Source: Abditibacteriota bacterium (GTDB lineage Bacteria > Armatimonadota > UBA5829). Taken from it: a DNA stretch of 7,294 bases. The stretch is taken from the NCBI GenBank assembly GCA_017958015.1, contig JAGDDM010000010.1, forward strand, positions 1 to 7,294, read 5' to 3'. The notes below the pieces were generated by a model. It searched no databases. It had not been told where the DNA came from and saw nothing but the letters and a program-made list of their open reading frames with translations. Both the position numbers and the translations under genes were made by a program. Below are positions 6,157 to 7,294 of the stretch, in pieces. The first letter of the stretch is position 1; each line of letters begins with the position of its first letter.

Positions 6157-7165
6157 TTTTCGATTGTCCTCTCAGTTGTCCGCAGGCGCCCGCCACCTTC
6201 GAGCCCCGCTCCATGCGTTGAACCACCTCCACGCCGTAGGATGAAACCACTCCCTTGAATCGAAAGATACGCTCCCGCTCCGGGCGTTTGAAGGGCTTAC
6301 CCGGCACGGGGTTGTAGGGAATGATGTTCACGGTGGCGAAGAGCTTTTTGACCAGCTTCGCCAGCTCGTGGGCGCAGAAGTCGCTGTCGTTTATTCCGGC
6401 CAGGAGCAGATACTCAACGGTGAGCCGCCTGCCGGTGGTGGTTGTGTAGTGATTGCAGGCCTCCGCGATTTCCGCGATGGTGTGCTTCCTCGCGAAGGGT
6501 ATTATTTTACGACGTATCTCGTCGGTGGGCGCGTGGAGAGACAGAGCCAGATTCAGCTGCAGCTTCTCCTTGGCCAGTTTGTATATTTCCGGCACGACCC
6601 CCACGGTGGAGATTGTTATCCGCCGCATGGCGATGCCCACATCCTCGTTCAATATCGATACCGCCTTCAGCAAATTGTCGTAATTAAGGAGCCCCTCACC
6701 CATGCCCATAAAGACGATGTGGCTTATGCGCAGACCGCTGTCCCGCTGAACCGTCAGCACCTGACTCACAATCTCGCCGGCGGACAGGTTGCGGACAAAG
6801 CCCCCGGCGCCGGTGGCGCAGAAAGCGCAGTTGCAGGGACAGCCCACCTGTGTTGACACGCAGAGGGAAACCCGGTGAGCGTAGGGCAGGAGCACCGTCT
6901 CTATTGTCTCGCCGTCCCGGAGGCGCAGGAGATACTTCACCGCCTTGTCGGGAGAGGTTCGCTTTTCGACAATCTCCGGCGCGTGAAAGTCAATCACTTG
7001 GGATATGCTCTCCCGAAAACCCTTGGGCAGCTCCGTCATCTCATCCCATGATGCGGCGTTTTGCTTGTAGACACGGTTAATAATCTGACTGCCGCGGAAA
7101 GGCTTCTCGCCGCAGTCAACACAGTACTTTATTATCTCTTTGCCGGTAAGACCCGTAAGTTCCAT
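6137..7165 (-). CDS. rlmN: 23S rRNA (adenine2503-C2)/tRNA methyltransferase RlmN, radical SAM
   Basis: A 342-aa radical-SAM enzyme that methylates C2 of A2503 in 23S rRNA, and in some bacteria A37 of tRNAs. The N-terminus matches the family's RNA-binding helical domain (MELTGLTGKEIIKY, then KPFRGSQIINRVY at 21-33). The [4Fe-4S] motif CxxxCxxC is Cys109, Cys113 and Cys116, inside SLCVSTQVGC through FCATG, with an extra Cys111 between the ligands. Cys328 in GACGQL is the methyl-carrying cysteine needed for catalysis, and Cys102 is conserved too. SAM-binding GMGE is at 154-157, followed by Gly where most members have Pro. I chose ATG at 7165, not 7195 or the TTG at 7222, because those start codons lie inside the -10 and -35 boxes of the promoter and the family begins at this Met. 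The leader is then short (about 20 nt) and has no strong Shine-Dalgarno. First gene of the five-gene operon. Confidence 0.94.
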   Translation of the reverse strand: MELTGLTGKEIIKYCVDCGEKPFRGSQIINRVYKQNAASWDEMTELPKGFRESISQVIDFHAPEIVEKRTSPDKAVKYLLRLRDGETIETVLLPYAHRVSLCVSTQVGCPCNCAFCATGAGGFVRNLSAGEIVSQVLTVQRDSGLRISHIVFMGMGEGLLNYDNLLKAVSILNEDVGIAMRRITISTVGVVPEIYKLAKEKLQLNLALSLHAPTDEIRRKIIPFARKHTIAEIAEACNHYTTTTGRRLTVEYLLLAGINDSDFCAHELAKLVKKLFATVNIIPYNPVPGKPFKRPERERIFRFKGVVSSYGVEVVQRMERGSKVAGACGQLRGQSKNGRRKN

Positions 7166-7193
7166 TTCACATTCGCAAATTTTCAGATAATAC

Positions 7194-7222
7194 ATTTTAA
7201 ATCGGAATGGGGTATTTGTCAA
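7194..7222 (-). promoter_or_regulatory. Sigma-70/sigma-A promoter of the rlmN operon
   Basis: On the minus strand TTGACA (7222-7217) is followed by a 17-bp spacer (7216-7200) and TAAAAT (7199-7194), one mismatch from the -10 consensus. Initiation near 7187 leaves about 20 nt before the rlmN ATG at 7165. The -35 box forms the end of one arm of the inverted repeat 7217-7252, so anything binding that repeat, or its extrusion as a hairpin, would compete with RNA polymerase. Confidence 0.8.
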
Positions 7223-7252
7223 TATACGCCCGCTTTGCGGCGTATATTGACA
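7217..7252. repeat. 14-bp perfect inverted repeat overlapping the rlmN -35 box
   Basis: TGTCAATATACGCC (7217-7230) and GGCGTATATTGACA (7239-7252) are exact reverse complements separated by 8 nt (CGCTTTGC). Allowing a single bulged C, the pairing extends to 16 bp with a TTT loop. Neither side has a T-run, so it is not an intrinsic terminator. It could be an operator for a dimeric repressor at the rlmN promoter, or one copy of a dispersed palindromic (REP/MITE-like) element. Only one copy is in the window. Confidence 0.85.
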
Positions 7253-7277
7253 GGGATCAGGGGTCAGGGGTCAGGGA
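7250..7277. repeat. Heptanucleotide tandem repeat (TCAGGGG/A)
   Basis: Two exact units TCAGGGG (7257-7263, 7264-7270), one TCAGGGA (7271-7277) and a degenerate first unit ACAGGGA (7250-7256) stand in tandem, directly abutting the inverted repeat. Short heptamer arrays of this look occur in intergenic DNA of several bacterial groups. The 17 bases beyond it to the window end show no recognisable feature. Confidence 0.8.
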
Positions 7278-7294
7278 ATGTGTTTCGCTATCGC

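Noticed and set aside
6137..7165. Cfr-type antibiotic resistance methyltransferase
   Set aside because: Motif wording and the C-terminal ERGSKVAGACGQL pattern fit RlmN. It is the first gene of a housekeeping-like operon with no mobile-element signs.
7166..7222. Longer RlmN starts at 7222 (TTG) and 7195 (ATG)
   Set aside because: These codons lie in the -35 and -10 boxes, so they would not be transcribed from this promoter. Family N-termini match the Met at 7165.
7217..7252. Intrinsic terminator at the inverted repeat
   Set aside because: No T-run follows the stem on either strand, and the repeat overlaps a good promoter.
7247..7275. Divergent plus-strand promoter using the TTGACA at 7247-7252
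   Set aside because: No acceptable -10 box lies 16-18 bp downstream. That position is occupied by the G-rich heptamer array.
7250..7277. CRISPR array
   Set aside because: Units are only 7 bp with no spacers.

Overview
The window carries two minus-strand transcription units back to back, about 95% of it coding. The lineage is not identifiable with confidence. The promoters are textbook sigma-70/sigma-A type (two with a perfect TTGACA box and a 17-bp spacer) and the core genes are GC-rich (about 63% in one sampled line). One secretory-domain protein looks like the pseudopilin-type proteins that are abundant in Armatimonadota, Planctomycetota, Lentisphaerota and similar phyla, while the acyl-ACP-reductase-like/'quinate 5-dehydrogenase' gene pair is one I associate with Firmicutes (Clostridia) and some relatives. 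I would call it an uncultured Gram-positive-like or Armatimonadota-like bacterium, as inference only.

Right unit (7222 down to 2489): a promoter at 7194-7222, whose -35 box lies inside a perfect 14-bp inverted repeat, drives five tightly packed genes. They are rlmN (23S rRNA/tRNA A methylation), a single-pass membrane protein with a pseudopilin-like outer domain, a DusB-type tRNA-dihydrouridine synthase, a protein of the family databases call 'quinate 5-dehydrogenase', and a homologue of cyanobacterial long-chain acyl-ACP reductase (AAR) that keeps the catalytic cysteine. Neighbouring genes overlap by 20, 4 and 4 nt and then are 9 nt apart. A strong hairpin at 2489-2518 ends the unit. RNA modification and an apparent acyl/aldehyde redox pair thus share one message.

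Between the units (2275-2534): besides that terminator there is a possible short transcript (-10 box 2471-2476, end at a UUCG-capped terminator 2376-2404), and then a perfect consensus promoter (2326-2354).

Left unit (2274 down to 1, running off the edge): a Type I restriction-modification-like operon in an unusual arrangement. A stand-alone single-TRD specificity protein (195 aa, half the usual HsdS length) comes first, followed by HsdM with a 4-nt ATGA overlap, then 4 nt later a cysteine-containing, zinc-ribbon-like protein of which only the first 50 codons are present. No HsdR is inside the window. Base composition falls from GC-rich in the right unit to about 39% G+C in the truncated gene, consistent with an acquired defence locus. 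The points most worth following up are the half-HsdS-first operon with its unknown third gene, the AAR-like/partner pair outside cyanobacteria, and the possible small RNA at the boundary.
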